DNA from: Nomia melanderi
Taxonomy: Eukaryota > Arthropoda > Insecta > Hymenoptera > Halictidae
Assembly: GCF_051020985.1 (NCBI RefSeq)
Contig: NC_134999.1
Location: forward strand, 16,559,660-16,623,659
Length of the DNA: 64,000 nt
Reading direction: 5' to 3'
Positions 35,801-49,500 of the stretch are shown here, in pieces. Positions within the stretch are counted from its first letter, which is position 1. Each line of letters starts with the position of its first letter. The notes below the pieces were generated by a model. That model made no database searches, was not told where the DNA came from, and worked only from the letters and a program-made list of their open reading frames with translations. The position numbers and the translations under genes were made by a program.

Positions 35801-36240
35801 TAGAGAACAATGAAAGAAAAGAGATGGAACTATTTTCCGTTAATAATTTAGACATAGAACTGACTTTCATCAATGACTTTCAAGAACCCACCCGTTTTCA
35901 AACCCTTTCACGTACAGCAACGTAACAACAATTGACGACAGAAAAGTATAAATTATTAGATAAAGAACAACAAAGAAAAGATGAAACTATTTTTCCTGAA
36001 TTATCTACACATTGAAGTGACTTTCATTGGTAACTCTCAAGATCCGAACCATTTTCACGGAAATCCTTCCATGTACAGCAACGTAACAATTGACGACAGA
36101 AAAGTATAAATTATTAGACAAAGAACAACAAAAGAAAGATGAAACTATTTTTCCTGAACACATACAAGAGACTTTCATCGACGACTTTCAAGAACCCAAC
36201 CATTTTCACGGAAACCCATATACAACGCAACACTCGATAA
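35800..36240. repeat. Tandem repeat, about 158-bp unit, three copies
   Basis: AAAGATGAAACTATTTTTCC and GACTTTCAAGAACCCA-type motifs recur. Confidence 0.7.
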
Positions 36241-36329
36241 TATCGGAAAACCCCGAAAGTTCCCATCAGAAATCGATCTCCACCGTTTCCGACGACCATG
36301 AAATAAAAGCTCCCATCCCGCGGAACGCC

Positions 36330-37000
36330 GTTGACGAGATAATTCTTCCGCCGTGCCGATTAGATCGTCGTCGATACAGAAATTCAGCTTGAACCGGGCC
36401 GCCGCGGCGGATCCATAAATTTCCAGGCCGGCTTTCCCCCGTTTCTTTCGTCTCTCGATCCGGCGGATACGATGAATCGTGAATTCATCCGAGTGGCTGC
36501 ATAACGCTCGAGAACATCCCCCGAGCGTCCGTGACGTCGACGCCGTTCGCCGTTCGCCGTACGACGGAAGGAGGGATGCCACGACGACCCACATTCCGTC
36601 GAATTTAATTTCATGCCTTATCTCTGGTAACCACGGTACAATGCTTCAACTGGGGCGGCTGCGAATCCTTCTATCTTTCCCTTGTACGCTCCACATACAC
36701 CGCAGTACAGCTCCGTACAAACTCGACCGAGACGTCGACGACGACGACAACGACGACGACGTTGCGTTGTGTTCCCCAGCCGTTTTACCGGAGCAAATTT
36801 TTCCCTCCCCCTCGCGTTCCCTTTAACGAAACGGCGAGCGTTCCGTGCAGCACGCCCTCGCACTGAATTATGGATACGACGCTGGCGACGGGATTCGACG
36901 CGACCGGCTCGGATCGGGAATATTTCATCCCTCGAGCTTCGCCCCACTCGAAAGGGAAATATTAGGTTTCCACGTAAGTTTCTTCCGCGCTCTGGCAACG
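36330..37000. other. GC-rich island with GAC repeats
   Basis: A GACGACGAC run lies near 36730-36765. Frames on both strands are Arg- or Asp-rich. No gene recognised. Confidence 0.25.
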
Positions 37001-37339
37001 ATGTTTACCTTCATAGGTAAGAAATTACCTTTCGTTTCAATTTAGGAGTGAACGACGCTTTTCTGTTTTGATAGAAATGAATTTTAAATACTGCGATCGT
37101 TACATTTTTCCAGTCTTGGGTAATAAGGAAAATGAATAATTGGAAAGAAAAGAAGTGAGCTTCATATGATTCTACGAACGGATAGACTGTCACTTTAGGC
37201 AATGGTAGAGAAGCGCCATCGCGCCGCTTGGGACTCGGTTGAATGTGGAACGCGTGGAACGTGAAATATTTGGGGGTTGCGCGGTTGGAATGTGGTTTTT
37301 CTTTTGGGGTGGGAACTGTAGAAAGGGTGGACGGTTTGA

Positions 37340-37945
37340 TGGATACGTTGTTTAGGAGAAGTCTTCTGTGGGTAATTATAAGGGATGATTGCTTTTTCCC
37401 TTTTTATGGTCGTAGTTTTGTAAAAGGAGAACAAGCTATGGGTTTGTTCAGTTAGATTGACTTGTACGTAACTAGAGTAAACGAAGAATGAAAATAAGTT
37501 GACGTGAGAATTTTTTTGTGGATAATAGTAGGGAATGATTGTTTTCTTCCTTTTTATGGTCGTAGTTTTGTAAAATGGAGAACAAGCTGTGGGTTTGTTC
37601 AGTTTGGTTGACTGAAGAATGAAAAGTAAGTTTACGTGAGAATCTTTTGTGAGTAATTCTAGGGGATGATTGTTTTATTCTTTTTTATGGTAATAGTTTT
37701 GATAAGCAGAAATCAAGCTGTGGGTTTGTTCAGTTAGATTGACTTGTACGTAACTAGAGTAAACGAAGAATGAAAATAAGTTCACGTGAGAATTTTGTTG
37801 TGGATAATAATAGGGGATGATTGTTTTCCTCCTTTTTATGGTAATAGTTTTGTAAATGGAGAAAAAGCTGCGGGTTTGTTAAGTTCGGTTAACCTCCGTG
37901 TAACTGGAATAAACGAAGGATGAAAAGTAAGTTTACGCAACCTCG
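37340..37945. repeat. Tandem repeat, about 145-bp unit, about four copies
   Basis: TTTTTATGGTCGTAGTTTTG and GCTGTGGGTTTGTTCAGTT recur in each unit. Confidence 0.75.
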
Positions 37946-38477
37946 TTTTCCTCGATGCACGCACGTAAATAGAGGGTGATATTTATTTACACGCAACTCG
38001 CGTCTGGTTATTAACCCTCGGTTACCCTCGGAAAACACGCGTCGTTAACCGGGGTTCTCTTTTATTGACGGAGCAGTTGCAGTCTGTTTTATCATGCAGG
38101 TTGAATGTAGTAATTGTAACTACATCATTTTTCGTGGTTCAGGGATTTGGGGATGAGCTAATTTCGTGTACGTCGTGTATAATGACGTGGGTGGGTGATA
38201 AAAATTTCATACCACTGCGGAGTAATCCGAGATGAAATTGAATGTTATGGTAGACATTTCTGTGTCACCATGAACCACCTGTGGCGGTGGTTTGTAGACT
38301 CGCCACTAGAGGGTTCCTGTACCGATGTCTTTCTCCCTGTTCCAGGTTTCTTGAATTTTTATATATAGATTTCGAAAAAGATGAATAACATTCCAAAAAT
38401 AATTTTAACTTTCACATTCCCCTTGCCTTGCCTTGTGTTATGTACGAGGTCTGAATATGAAACTTTGGTACTTTTGT

Positions 38478-38719
38478 TTAACACGTTGACTGCCATATCG
38501 GTCACCCATGACCGAAGCCTTCGAATTACTTGACAATAATTATAATTCGTCCGACAACTAATGTCGAATGAAAATATTTTGTAGCGTAAATTACTAGATA
38601 ACACTGTGACGTATGCATTCCTACACTAAATAATAAGTAACTGTTCCTCTTTATCTTTGCTACAAAAGAGTAAGCGATACATAAAACTCTGAAGGTTTTC
38701 GTGGCAGTCAACGTATTAA
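38478..38719. mobile_element. TTAA MITE, E family (242 bp)
   Basis: Left end TTAACACGTTGACTGCC with CGGTCACCCATGACCG; right end GTGGCAGTCAACGTATTAA. Shares its right TTAA with the next element. Confidence 0.7.
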
Positions 38720-38942
38720 CACTAGAGCTATCGAGCAGTAAAATTGTCTTTTTGAAATTCTTCTGTAGGAACATCAACAGTGCAATTATTAAGACTCCAG
38801 TTGATTTAAAAATTAGTTTTATGTGTAGCTAAAAATCAGTTTCTCTAGTACTTTTTCAGAGAAGCTTTTATCTGTTGAATAACTGAGAAAAATGAGATCA
38901 AGAATGGCTCATTTGAACTCGTCCAGAAGTTCTAGTGTTGAA
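38716..38942. mobile_element. TTAA MITE, F family (227 bp)
   Basis: Ends TTAACACTAGAGCTATCGAG and CAGAAGTTCTAGTGTTGA, the latter TTAA mutated to TTGA. Confidence 0.65.
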
Positions 38943-39039
38943 AAATAAGATCTTGTTTCAATTAAGTATTGAACATCATTTAAACCAATTTACAAATAGT
39001 TGAATTGAACATCAATGAATATAATAATCGATTTACTTT

Positions 39040-39960
39040 CAACAATAAATTACCTTACTCCTTCCACATCGTAACATCCAAACTCACTGCAAAGGATATC
39101 TCATGTTAATCAAATACACCAAAGGCAGCCTAAATTCATCCAAACAATACACTATACATCCAACATCGACCTTGAGCCACAGCAATTTACTTTGCACCCC
39201 ATCGAAATCAACCGATTACTTAGAACTCCTTAAAATGAATGGATGCACCTCAACAATAACAGACCTTACCTAATAAATTACCTTACTCCTTTTACATCAC
39301 AATCCAAAAACCAACTGCAAAGAATGCTAATGTTAACCGTTTGAGTGCTGAGGGTCGCTATAGCGCTCTTCTTATGTTGTGCGAAAATTGCGGAGAGTGC
39401 GGAGGCGCTTCTGTTTATCAGTATCAATTATAATTTTCTTACTATATTCTTCAAGAAATAAATCAAAGTAACTTTATTTGAATAAATATTATTTTTCGAT
39501 ATCTTTTTGTAACACAATATTTGTGGTCTCATTAGATAACTACTCTTACTAATTTTTCTGCATACACACAAAAGTTGTTTAGCATCGAAACAGTTAAACA
39601 AATATACGAAAGGCAGCCAATTTCATCCAAACTCAACCAAACAATACACTACACATCCATATGCTGTCATATACATTCATCGGAATCAACCGATTACTTA
39701 GAACTCCTTAAAATGATTGGATGCACCTCAATAATAACAAATGTAACAATAAATTACCTTACTCCATCCACATGAAAATCCAAAATCAACTACAAAGGAT
39801 GTGTAATGTTAAACAAATACACCAAAGACACCCTATTTCGTCCAAACTCAACCAAACAATACACTACACATCCATGTATCCCTACACCGACCTTGAGCCG
39901 CAGCAATTTACTTTGCACCCCTTCATCGGAATCAACCGGTGCTCACAATGGTCCGTAACA
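39040..39960. repeat. Tandem repeat, about 215-230 bp unit, three copies, one interrupted
   Basis: CAATAAATTACCTTACTCC and CACTACACATCCA recur. The middle copy is split by the M element. Confidence 0.75.
39333..39597. mobile_element. TTAA MITE, M family (265 bp)
   Basis: Left end TTAACCGTTTGAGTGCTGAG with the GCTATAGC core palindrome; right end AGCATCGAAACAGTTAA. Confidence 0.65.
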
Positions 39961-41120
39961 GTACCAGCGGCATAGTTCGAGTTTCACGGTATTCAAGCGT
40001 GTCCCAAACCGTTCATTGTATTTCGGTCGTCTACAAATATGCTCGGTCGGGCGGCAAAAGAGACGAGACGAGACGAGAAGAGAAGAGAAGAGAAGAGGGA
40101 GAAGAGATACGTGCTAGCGATACGCGGTCGTGGGCGTATTTAAACTATCGTGGACGCGACAGAAGCGAGGAATGGCGGAGTGCAACCGAGAGAAACGGGG
40201 TTGGGGGGAGAGAGAGAGAGTCTCTCGGCAGAGTTCACGATGTAGTCCGCGGGGCTGTTGTTGATAGCAGTGTTCCCCATCGGCGTGCACAGGTACATCT
40301 GTTAGGAAAGTGTGGTCGCGTTAACGGGCCTCCCGCGCCTCGCGTAGGAGGCGGATACACGGCTGGAGGTCGATTGTGGCTATTTCTGCGCGTGCACGCG
40401 CGCGACGATGGTGTAGGACGATCGCTTTATCAGCCGTGACGAGGGTGGTGGCGCGGTGGCGCGGCCGCGACTCCTCCTCGCCGTTGAATGCCGGTTAAAA
40501 GCGCGAAAACGGGACATTTATTTCGGGAAATCGAGCCGGCCGCGATTATTAACTCCGCGTAATGGGACGCTCGCCCCGGCAGGAAATTGAAAAACACGAG
40601 GGCGCACCAGGAGGAGGAAGAGGAAGAGGAGGATGAGGAGAGGGATGAGGGGACCGACAGGGTGGGCGGCGCTGGTTGGTCGGGATCCAATTCTTTCGGC
40701 GTTGGACCGGCAGCCGCCCGGTGAGACGGGAATTCACGCTGTTTACGCAAAAAGCTTCCGTCGTATTCCACTTCTAGGCTGGCTCGAGGGGGATAAACAA
40801 TCCGCGCGTTGTTCCAGTTTACGGGAATACTTGCACACCGGATGCTTGACCCCAGGGACTCGCGTCAGTTACAGATCCTGCGAAACGAGATCGCGCTCCC
40901 CTGAAGCATACACTTTTCTAAATGAATTCTTTACGCGGACCATATTCACCGGGACGAGGAATTGGAATGAACGCCTGGCGTGGGTCACGATCAACGCGAT
41001 GATGGTCCATTCTGACTGCTGGTTGCCGGTAAATTAAACTGTCCTCGATTTCTCGCGCGGCTCTTTGTCGGTTCCACGATTGCGGCGCGGCGTTCTTGTC
41101 GAGGAAAATCGTTCAGCCTC
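39960..41120 (+). promoter_or_regulatory. CpG-rich island upstream of the K2P gene, possible promoter or 5' exon
   Basis: GC-rich DNA with GAGAC/GAGAA pentamers (about 40062-40098) and GGA runs (about 40610-40650). A donor-like CACAG|GTACAT is at about 40292. Its position 2 kb before the first coding exon suggests the promoter or a leader exon (inference). Confidence 0.3.
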
Positions 41121-41518
41121 GATGTTCGCCGCGAACTTTCGCGATATTCTCGTTCCGAGGTGGATGGGATTTAATGATTTTGCTATTGCGGGTGTATACA
41201 GTCAACGAAAATGGAGTTGATGGTTGACACTATGGATACTATAGATATTGTTATTAGAAATTATGAACTACGACATTATTCATTCGTTTTTCTAATATTT
41301 CGTTTAGATTTAGATTGAAGAAAGTATAATCGGAGACCGTCGCCGAAATAATCGCTGATTGTCATTCGAAATCTTCCGGGAAAAGCTAACCGTTGAAAAA
41401 CTCGAGAAGAGTTTTGAAAATACACGACTAATCTTGGAAAATAAGTTAACCCTTTGCAGACGAATATCGACATTTCGGCGAAATGAAACTTTCGAAGACT
41501 AAGTCGCGAACAAATGAT

Positions 41519-41763
41519 TTAACCCTTTGCACTCCAAAGGTGCCTCTCAGTCACCACTCGATTAGTGCATCAAAACTGTAAAATTTCATATTTAACATTA
41601 AGTCTCGAGTTATCTGCCGATACGTGAAATGTGGAAATAAAATACCATTGTTCCTCTTATTTTCTGAATAGATTCCTTGTTAAGTTTAAAAAAATGTCAT
41701 ATGTATCTCATAAAAGTAAACTGAATATTTCTAGTGACAAATTTTTGGAGTGCAAAGGGTTAA
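41519..41763. mobile_element. TTAA MITE, A family (245 bp), nested in B
   Basis: Ends TTAACCCTTTGCACTCC and TGGAGTGCAAAGGGTTAA. Confidence 0.7.
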
Positions 41764-41806
41764 TTAGTCAAATAGCAAGAAATGTACTTCCCTTTCATTC
41801 TATTAC

Positions 41807-42057
41807 TCAACCCCTTAACGCACAGTTTTTTTTAAAAAAACCGGCCAAGAAAAATCAATTTTGATATACTGCGCTTCTGTTCCATGGAAAAAGGCTATAT
41901 TTTATTCTTGAATAAATAAGTGTTATAGCTTACAATCCCATGTAAACGATAAATATCAATAAAACGATTTTTTTTCTTCGCTTTCATATTGTTATTTTCA
42001 CAGTTTGGCCTGTTTAGCGCGCTCGAATTAACTCGAGCGTGCAAGTTAAGGGGTTAA
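41807..42057. mobile_element. TTAA MITE, N family (251 bp), nested in B
   Basis: Left end TCAACCCCTTAACGCAC; right end GTGCAAGTTAAGGGGTTAA, with the near-palindrome CGCTCGAATTAACTCGAGCG inside it. Confidence 0.65.
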
Positions 42058-42128
42058 GCAACCGATATATTTAGCTTCACCTGCTGAAGATTTTGTATTT
42101 CAAGGAACCCTCGTCCGCGAAGGGTTAA

Positions 42129-42493
42129 AATCTCAAAAGGCATCTTCCGACACCTTCTGCAGAAACAGCGTTGAATACTCCGCATCCCCCTCTACGGTGA
42201 AAGCTCGTAGACGTTAGCCCTAAATCGCGACGCAAGCCCGTACAGTGGCTTGAAGGGGCCATAAACGTCCCGTAGACGTCTAAATCTACGCAAGAGCCGG
42301 GCGGCGTTCAGCGTGTCTAAGATACATGGTATCGCAGGATCTCGGGATTCCATGCGGAGCCTTAATTGCCAAGTAAGGGGCAATTAGCCCCGCGGGTAGC
42401 AGGGTGTTCGGGTGACATCTAATCGGATCCCGGTAATCTCTGTGACAGGCTTGCCACCGCACCAGATGGACGAGGCTCGAGGGAGGATTGTAG
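42129..42493 (+). other. Probable 5' leader or promoter-proximal DNA of the K2P gene
   Basis: Moderately GC-rich and free of repeats, directly upstream of the first coding exon. A possible acceptor TGTGACAG lies near 42446. Confidence 0.3.
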
Positions 42494-42619
42494 AACGATA
42501 GGAGGCGACCGGTTGCGGCTGCAGCTGCGGCGTCGGTCGCTGCACCTGCAGCTGCAGCTGCGGCGACGGCGACGGCGGCGACGCTGCCGGTAGCAGCGGT
42601 TCGATCGGACGGCGTAACG
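42494..42619 (+). repeat. GCN/CAG trinucleotide tract in the 5' leader of the K2P gene
   Basis: GCTGCAGCTG-type and GCGACGGCGACGG-type repeats lie just upstream of the start. In the start frame they read as Ala/Thr-rich codons after TAG at 42491, with no ATG before 42620, so they are most likely leader sequence. They would be translated only if initiation occurs at a non-ATG codon. Confidence 0.5.
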
Positions 42620-45600
42620 ATGCAGAGCACCGGCGACTACTATCAGAGAGCGAGATGTTGTCCGGGAAGGAACGCGAACGCGAACGCCGAGGCGCTGCGC
42701 ATCAGCACGACCGTCAGGGGCGCGGAGTTGCTCTGCTGTTGCTGCAGCTGCAGCACCTCGACCTCGACCAAAACGCCAGGCCTCCTGGCCAGCCTCGGGG
42801 TCTGCGTCCTCGTCTTGGGGTACACGCTGCTAGGGGCTTTCGCGTTCATGGCGCTGGAGGGCGGCCTCAAGTCGGTACGTAGCGGTTTTTTTATTGTTAA
42901 CGCATCGCGCGCCGGGTAATTTTCAGAAAACTGAATTGTGCGGATGGCAGTTTTTATTATTAAGGAACCATTAACATCAAGAAACGAAGCTATATTTTCA
43001 TATTTCACGTTACTTTCGTATCTTCCGTTTCGAATACAAAATTATTATTACACGTATCTTCATTCTAAACTCTTTACACTCGATAATTTTTTACTAGGAA
43101 TATTCATCAATCCAATGAAATAAATTTGACATTCACTATTAACCCTTTGCACTCGACAATATTTTTCATTACAAGCATTCATTATTTTCTGACGAAATAT
43201 TAACAATATTATTTGCAAATTACATAAAGAAACGTCTTGCATAAATTATAGAGCAGAGTTGTTTTATTTCTATGTTTCATTTGTTAATACCTGATTCAAC
43301 ATTTTATATTGAATTTTTCAGTTTACAATTTTGTTGCGTTCAATCAAATGACGACTGAGAGTCGCTCCTTAAGTGCAAAGGGTTAAGAAACCATGAACAT
43401 CAAGAAACGAAGCTATATTTTCATTTTTCACATTACTGTCCTATCTTCCATTTCGAATACAAAATTATTGTTACATGTATCTTCATTCTAAACTCTTTAC
43501 ACTCGATAATTTTTCACCAGGAATATTCATCGATCCAACAAAATAAATTCAACATTCTTCACTGTTAAGAAACATAGTAACAAGGAACAATATTTCATAT
43601 TTCACATATCAATGTATTCAAAACAATTTAATATTATACATAAAGCTTTTTAATTCTACTATATCCAATTAACACATTGCGTAGCGGCTAATTTTCAGAA
43701 AACTGAATTGTTGCGGATGGCAATTTTCACTGAGATCAACTTATATCGCTATACATACAAAAACTCAGATATCATATTGTTATGTAACATATATTAACCC
43801 TTAGCACTCCAGGTTGTTTTGTAATCCATCAACAACTGCAACTAATTTCTATGGTATTCCTAGTGAAAATTAGAAATGCTATAACATTTCTTCGATCTTT
43901 TATTTTCCTTCGTAGCACAAAATTTGGATGCGCGGAAAATCGAATAATTTTAGGGTAGTTTCTTTAAGATTCATTAAAATATTTAATATTATAACTTCTG
44001 CAATATTGGAGCCTACAGAGTTCAAAGAATTAAATAGATAATCAATTCGAATTTAATTTTATATTTTTTTCAATGCTTTGGTAATTAGTGAAGTTGCATA
44101 GTTAAGTGTCTTTATATGAAAACGAGATCTCTCGTTAACGTCAACGTGTTAACTTCAAACTACCCTCCCATTGTTAAGACTACAGTAGATTACTCGCTGA
44201 TAGATGTAACAACTGCTAACCTGGTTTACAGTTTTAACGTATTCGATCTAACGCTCGCCATCCAAATCTTCTCTTATCCCGATTAGCCGAATGGTAAATT
44301 CTCGTGGCAATTCTATGTTAATCCTTCCAGGATTCGAACGATCTGCTCGTTGCCGGTGGCTCAAAGTCCGACGGTGGGTCTAACGTGGTGCCCAGCCTGG
44401 AAGATGATTCAGCCGCCATGGAGCTCAGGGCACGCACCGTAGAGAGGCTTTGGAGCATCACGGAGGATTTGAACGTGCTGTACAAGGAGAATTGGACTCG
44501 ATTAGCAGCGAGAGAGGTGTTCGAGTTTCAGGAGAACCTGGCGCGTGGCATTAGACGGACTTCCTCGCAATACGAACCGGTTGGCTCTCGCTCCAGGGAT
44601 CATCCTATGGACAGGAGGTCGCATCGTCGGTGGACATTCAGCGGCAGTCTCTTGTATTCGCTGACGCTCATCACCACAATCGGTATGGCCTACGAACATT
44701 CAACTGTTAACAGGTTGAATGCCATGGAGTCACCGGTGACCACCAACCAAATTAAATTACTATAGTTCATTCAATTAACCCTTTGCGGGCGAAGATTCTT
44801 TGAGATATACAAAGCCTTCGGCAGATCGAGCTAAATTATATACGGATTACTTAATTAATAGAAAAAAGGAAACTACGTGCTGATTTCTTGCTTTTCGACT
44901 AATCATATCATTTGTTCGCGACTTAGTGTTACGAATATAAAGTTTCATCTCGCCGAAATATCGACATTCGTCCGCGAAGAGTTAAACCATGGTTATTTGA
45001 AGATGTTTCTATATTATAGACAATGCTACCTGATGCGGTGATATTCAGCTAGATGAACATGTAATAATAATAACGCAAATCAATTAAATGATTTAATAGT
45101 ATGTTTTTTGCATTTTTTACATTTTGCTCTATAAATTCGTGCGGCATTCAACGTGTTAATTAAACTACATCTTTGGCAACCACTGTTCGATAGTTTCAAT
45201 AACTTCAACTTTTACACGCTAAGGCATGTAAATTACTATGATCAACACTTAACACGTTGACTGCCACGAGGGTGGCAATGAACCATGTTGAATGCTTGAT
45301 GCATCTAAATTCGATAAATTGTATTGTTTGTAAACGTTGTAAATAGTATCAACCTCTTATCAAACTGTGCTATCAAAAACTAAAACTGAGCATTCAGGCG
45401 GACTCAGAAAAAAAACGATTTAACATGTCCTTATACGAAGACACCATGTTGAATGCTTGGTGCATCTAAATTCAGTAACCTGTATTGTTTAGAAACGTTG
45501 TAAATAGTATCAACCTCTTAACAAATTGTGTTATCAAAAACTGAAACTAAGTATTCAAGTGGACTCAGAAAAAAAACAATTTAACATGTCCTTACACGAA

Positions 45601-46493
45601 GACGCCATGACGAATGCTTGGTGCATCTAAATTCAGTAAATTGTATTGTTTGTAAACGTTGTAAATGGTATCAGCCTCTCTTATCAAACTGTGTTATAAA
45701 AAACTAAAACTAAGCCTTCAGGTGCACTCAGGGAAAAAATAATTTAAAATAAATTATATCCTTACACGAAGACGCCATGATTGAAAGCGTTAACCTACGA
45801 TTGTTTCAGGGTACGGCAGCGTAGCGCCGCGTACGATCTGGGGTCGTCTAATCACGATAGTGTACGCGCTGGCCGGGATTCCCCTGATGCTAGTCTATCT
45901 GAGCACAGTGGGCGACGTGCTCGCGAGAAGCTTCCGTCGTTTGTACGGCCGGCTCTGCAGGCCCCGGAACTGCACGAGGAAGCAGCAACCGCCCCCACCC
46001 CCACCCCCGGTCGGCGGTATCATGAGCAAGACCTATAGATACGACAACCACGTTGACACAAAATCCGGCAACTATTACTCGGCCAGCAGAGAGAGTTCTT
46101 GCGACGATCTGGGGACGCGCGGCACTAGCAGCGCCATCTTGCTCGATTGTGGAAGCGAGGGGTTGCTCCACGCTACCACCAGCTCTACCGCTGCTCTCCA
46201 GGTACACCGACGTTCGCTTGTTTATTATCCGAAATAATAGTTGTTGTAATTGCCTCGGGTAAGAGTGAGAGAGACAAAGGGATGATAGGTGAAGAATAAG
46301 AGAATAGGTTGCTTTAGTAGAGGGAAGCTAAGAGGCTATTAACTTGGTCCAAAGAAGCGGAATAACATGGCACGAGGGAAATGAAAGGACAAAACAGTGC
46401 TGAGGAAGGAATCACTGAGAAATTGTTAGGATAATATACATATATATATATGTATAAATAATAATATATAATATATTAATATAAATAATAATA

Positions 46494-46532
<39 letters not shown>

Positions 46533-49500
46533 TATTACTCAGTTCATTCGAATTCAAAGTAAATTAATATTTACTTACTTTGACTTATTTACTTACTGAT
46601 TCACTTTCATTAACATTTACTTTATTAATATTCCTCTATATCAACTATTATACTTACAAGAAAGTATAGACACAATACATGCTTAGGATTCTTCTCGTTT
46701 CCCAATAAATTAACGACAAAGTAACCGTATCGATCAGAGTCGAGAAAGAAATCATAGACCAAGGGGTTAACAACGTTATACAATAATATTTCTCCAATTG
46801 TTCCAGGACGTGTCGTCCGGAAACAGCAAACGTCACTTCCACCCGTGCTCGTTGTCTCTGTCGACGACCTCGTCGCCCGGTTACATGGTAGAGACGAACG
46901 CGGTCAGGATACCGATAAGCCTTTGCCTGGTGATCATGCTGATCTACATATGCGGCGGCGCGGTAATGTTCAACCGGCTCGAGGGGTGGAGCCTCCTAGA
47001 AGGCGGTTACTTCTGCTTCACTAGCCTGGGCACTATTGGGTTCGGCGACCTGATGCCGGTCGGAAGAAACGCGGCGACAGCGACGCTGGAGGAGCTCAGC
47101 TTGTGCGCCTGCTCCCTCTACATACTCGCCGGGATGGGCCTGATCGCCATGTGCTTCAACCTCGTCCAGGAGGAGGTGGTACGCGTGGTCAGGGTCTTCG
47201 GTAGAACCTGCGGCATGTCGTCCGGGGTGGTGGTCGGACCAATCGGTGGTACAGGTATCCCTGATGCAGGCATTCGACGGGGAACCGCTAGATCATTCCG
47301 GCCGAATAATCCCCTGGTTCTTTGTAGCGTTAACACCGTGACATTTTTTTCGCCCAACAGTGGTACCGTTACTTAACCTCTTAGGCACGGCTGAATTTTA
47401 CGCGGGCCTGTTTCTCTGTACGGCGGAGTACATTGGAATTAAGTTTTTCATGATTAAATTATCATTTTTCTTAAAGATGTGATATACATAATTTAACTTT
47501 AACTATTTACTTTATTAGTTTAATAGTTACTTTAATATTTACTTTAATAGTTTAATAGTTACTTCAATATTTACTTTAATAGTTAGTAATACAATTGGGT
47601 ATGATACATGATAGATTGGTAGCGACGGAACCACTATGGTGGCGCGTCGTTCAGAAAGATGGCGTCCGCGGAAGCCACTATAATGGCGCGTCGTGCCTAA
47701 GAGGTTAACACGTTCAACCCGGCGCATTTTCTCGAAGTCTCTTCGGCGTACACGAAATTATAAGTTGTTTGTTCATCTGGCAGCGCTTGTTTACTTCAGA
47801 TGGATCAAAAGTGTGGACCACCGGTGGTTCACGCTGGGTTGAACGTGTTAACTTGCGCTGGAAATGAATTCAGAAATTTGGCAAAGTCTGCGATGAATTT
47901 TGTTTTTACGTATTTCACACTGATGTTTACACTTATTCTGTTTGTTAACCCTTTGCGGACGAATTTCGACTTTTCGATCAGATGAAATGTTCATATTTGT
48001 AATACTAAGTTGACGAATGACTTAACACTAGAACTACCGAGCATTTAATACGATTAATATGCAATTCCCATAAAAATTGTAACGATAGATTATTTTCAGT
48101 TTCTTCGAACATTCATTATAGTACTCAAATGAAGCTATTCATTTTCAAAATCATTTCGAATATTCAATGCTTCGAAGATATCAATAATTGCTAAACAAAA
48201 GAATCGAAACCAGTCATTTTGACTGGCACGGTAGTTCTAGTGTTAATTTACTTGAATAGCAAGTGATCAGTGTATAGTTCCCTTTTTACTGTTGTTTAAG
48301 CGTTCGATGTATAATTTAGCATAAAATGTTGCAAGCTTTATGTACTTTAAAGAGTCTTCGTCCGCAAAGGGTTAGTCATTCTGTATAGAGTGATACATTT
48401 CGAAGTAATCGATAGGCGTAATGCAACAAGATTGTCGATGTGTGAAAGACATCATTGAGAATTTTCGGATAGAAATGTCTCAGCGTGCTTGCCACGTCTT
48501 TCCAGCGCAAGTTGTTAACTCCTTGCCTGATTTGATTTCGTAGGTACATTTGTTAGAACTATTTATCGTTAATAATGCACTAATAACAGAAAACATTCCA
48601 TGCTCTTTCTATGTTTGGATTTAGTATATACCATAGAAATTGCTAAGAAGAACAATGTATCATTTGAATCTAACACGACTCGATAATATTTATGTTTGTT
48701 AAACCATAGAAATCTCCACCTTGTGTCTGACACGATATTGTAATGGGTTAACCCCTTGTAATGTGTCAGACTCGTGAATATTTTCAACAGGATTTAACAA
48801 AGATGAATATTACTCGATTCATTCGAATTCAAGAGAAATATTATTCTTTTGTGATTCATTATTATACTTAAGAGCAAACATACATGTAGAATAAGCCTAC
48901 AATTTTTCTCTTTCTCCAATAAATTATTAACGACAAAGTAGTCGTGTCGATCAAAGTTGAGAAGAAAATCAGAGGGCAAGGGGTTGACACGTTCCGTGCC
49001 GTTTTTTCAAAGCTTTCCATTAAGACCGCTTGCAGTTCTCAGTGAAAAACGAAGGACTCTTTGAATATTTATTGTAGAAGCAAATGTAAGCGTATCAACC
49101 CTCTATGGGCCAAATGTTTATTCATGATTATAACGAAATCTGTGCAGTAGAAAATTCATAAATATTTCAATACGAGTGAACAATGTATTCAATAGTTTCA
49201 ATAATTTCATTGAACCAATATATTTTGTAACTTTCAAGTTACAATGACGTTGAACTTTCACGCCTTAGCGTGTCAACGTTTACAAACAATACAATTTATC
49301 GAATTTAGATGCATCAAGCATTCAACATGGCGTCTTCGTATAAGGACATACTAAATTATCTTCTTCCTGAGTCCACTTGAATGCTCAGTTTTAGTTTTTG
49401 ATAGCACAATTTGATAAGAGGTTGATACTATTTACAACGTTTACAAACAATACAATTTATCGAATTTAGATGCACCAAGCATTCAACATGGTTCATTGCC

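Larger units (their letters stand above)
41446..42128. mobile_element. TTAA MITE, B family, carrying two nested elements
   Basis: Left end TTAACCCTTTGCAGACGAAT; right end TCGTCCGCGAAGGGTTAA. The A (41519-41763) and N (41807-42057) elements occupy its two internal TTAA sites. Confidence 0.7.
47848..48517. mobile_element. TTAA element, Q family, host of a B element that hosts an F element
   Basis: Left end TTAACTTGCGCTGGAAA; right end TTTCCAGCGCAAGTTGTTAA (three extra bases). Confidence 0.55.

Noticed and set aside
36090..36392. 100-codon plus-strand frame rich in polar residues
   Set aside because: Its first half is the third copy of the 158-bp tandem repeat.
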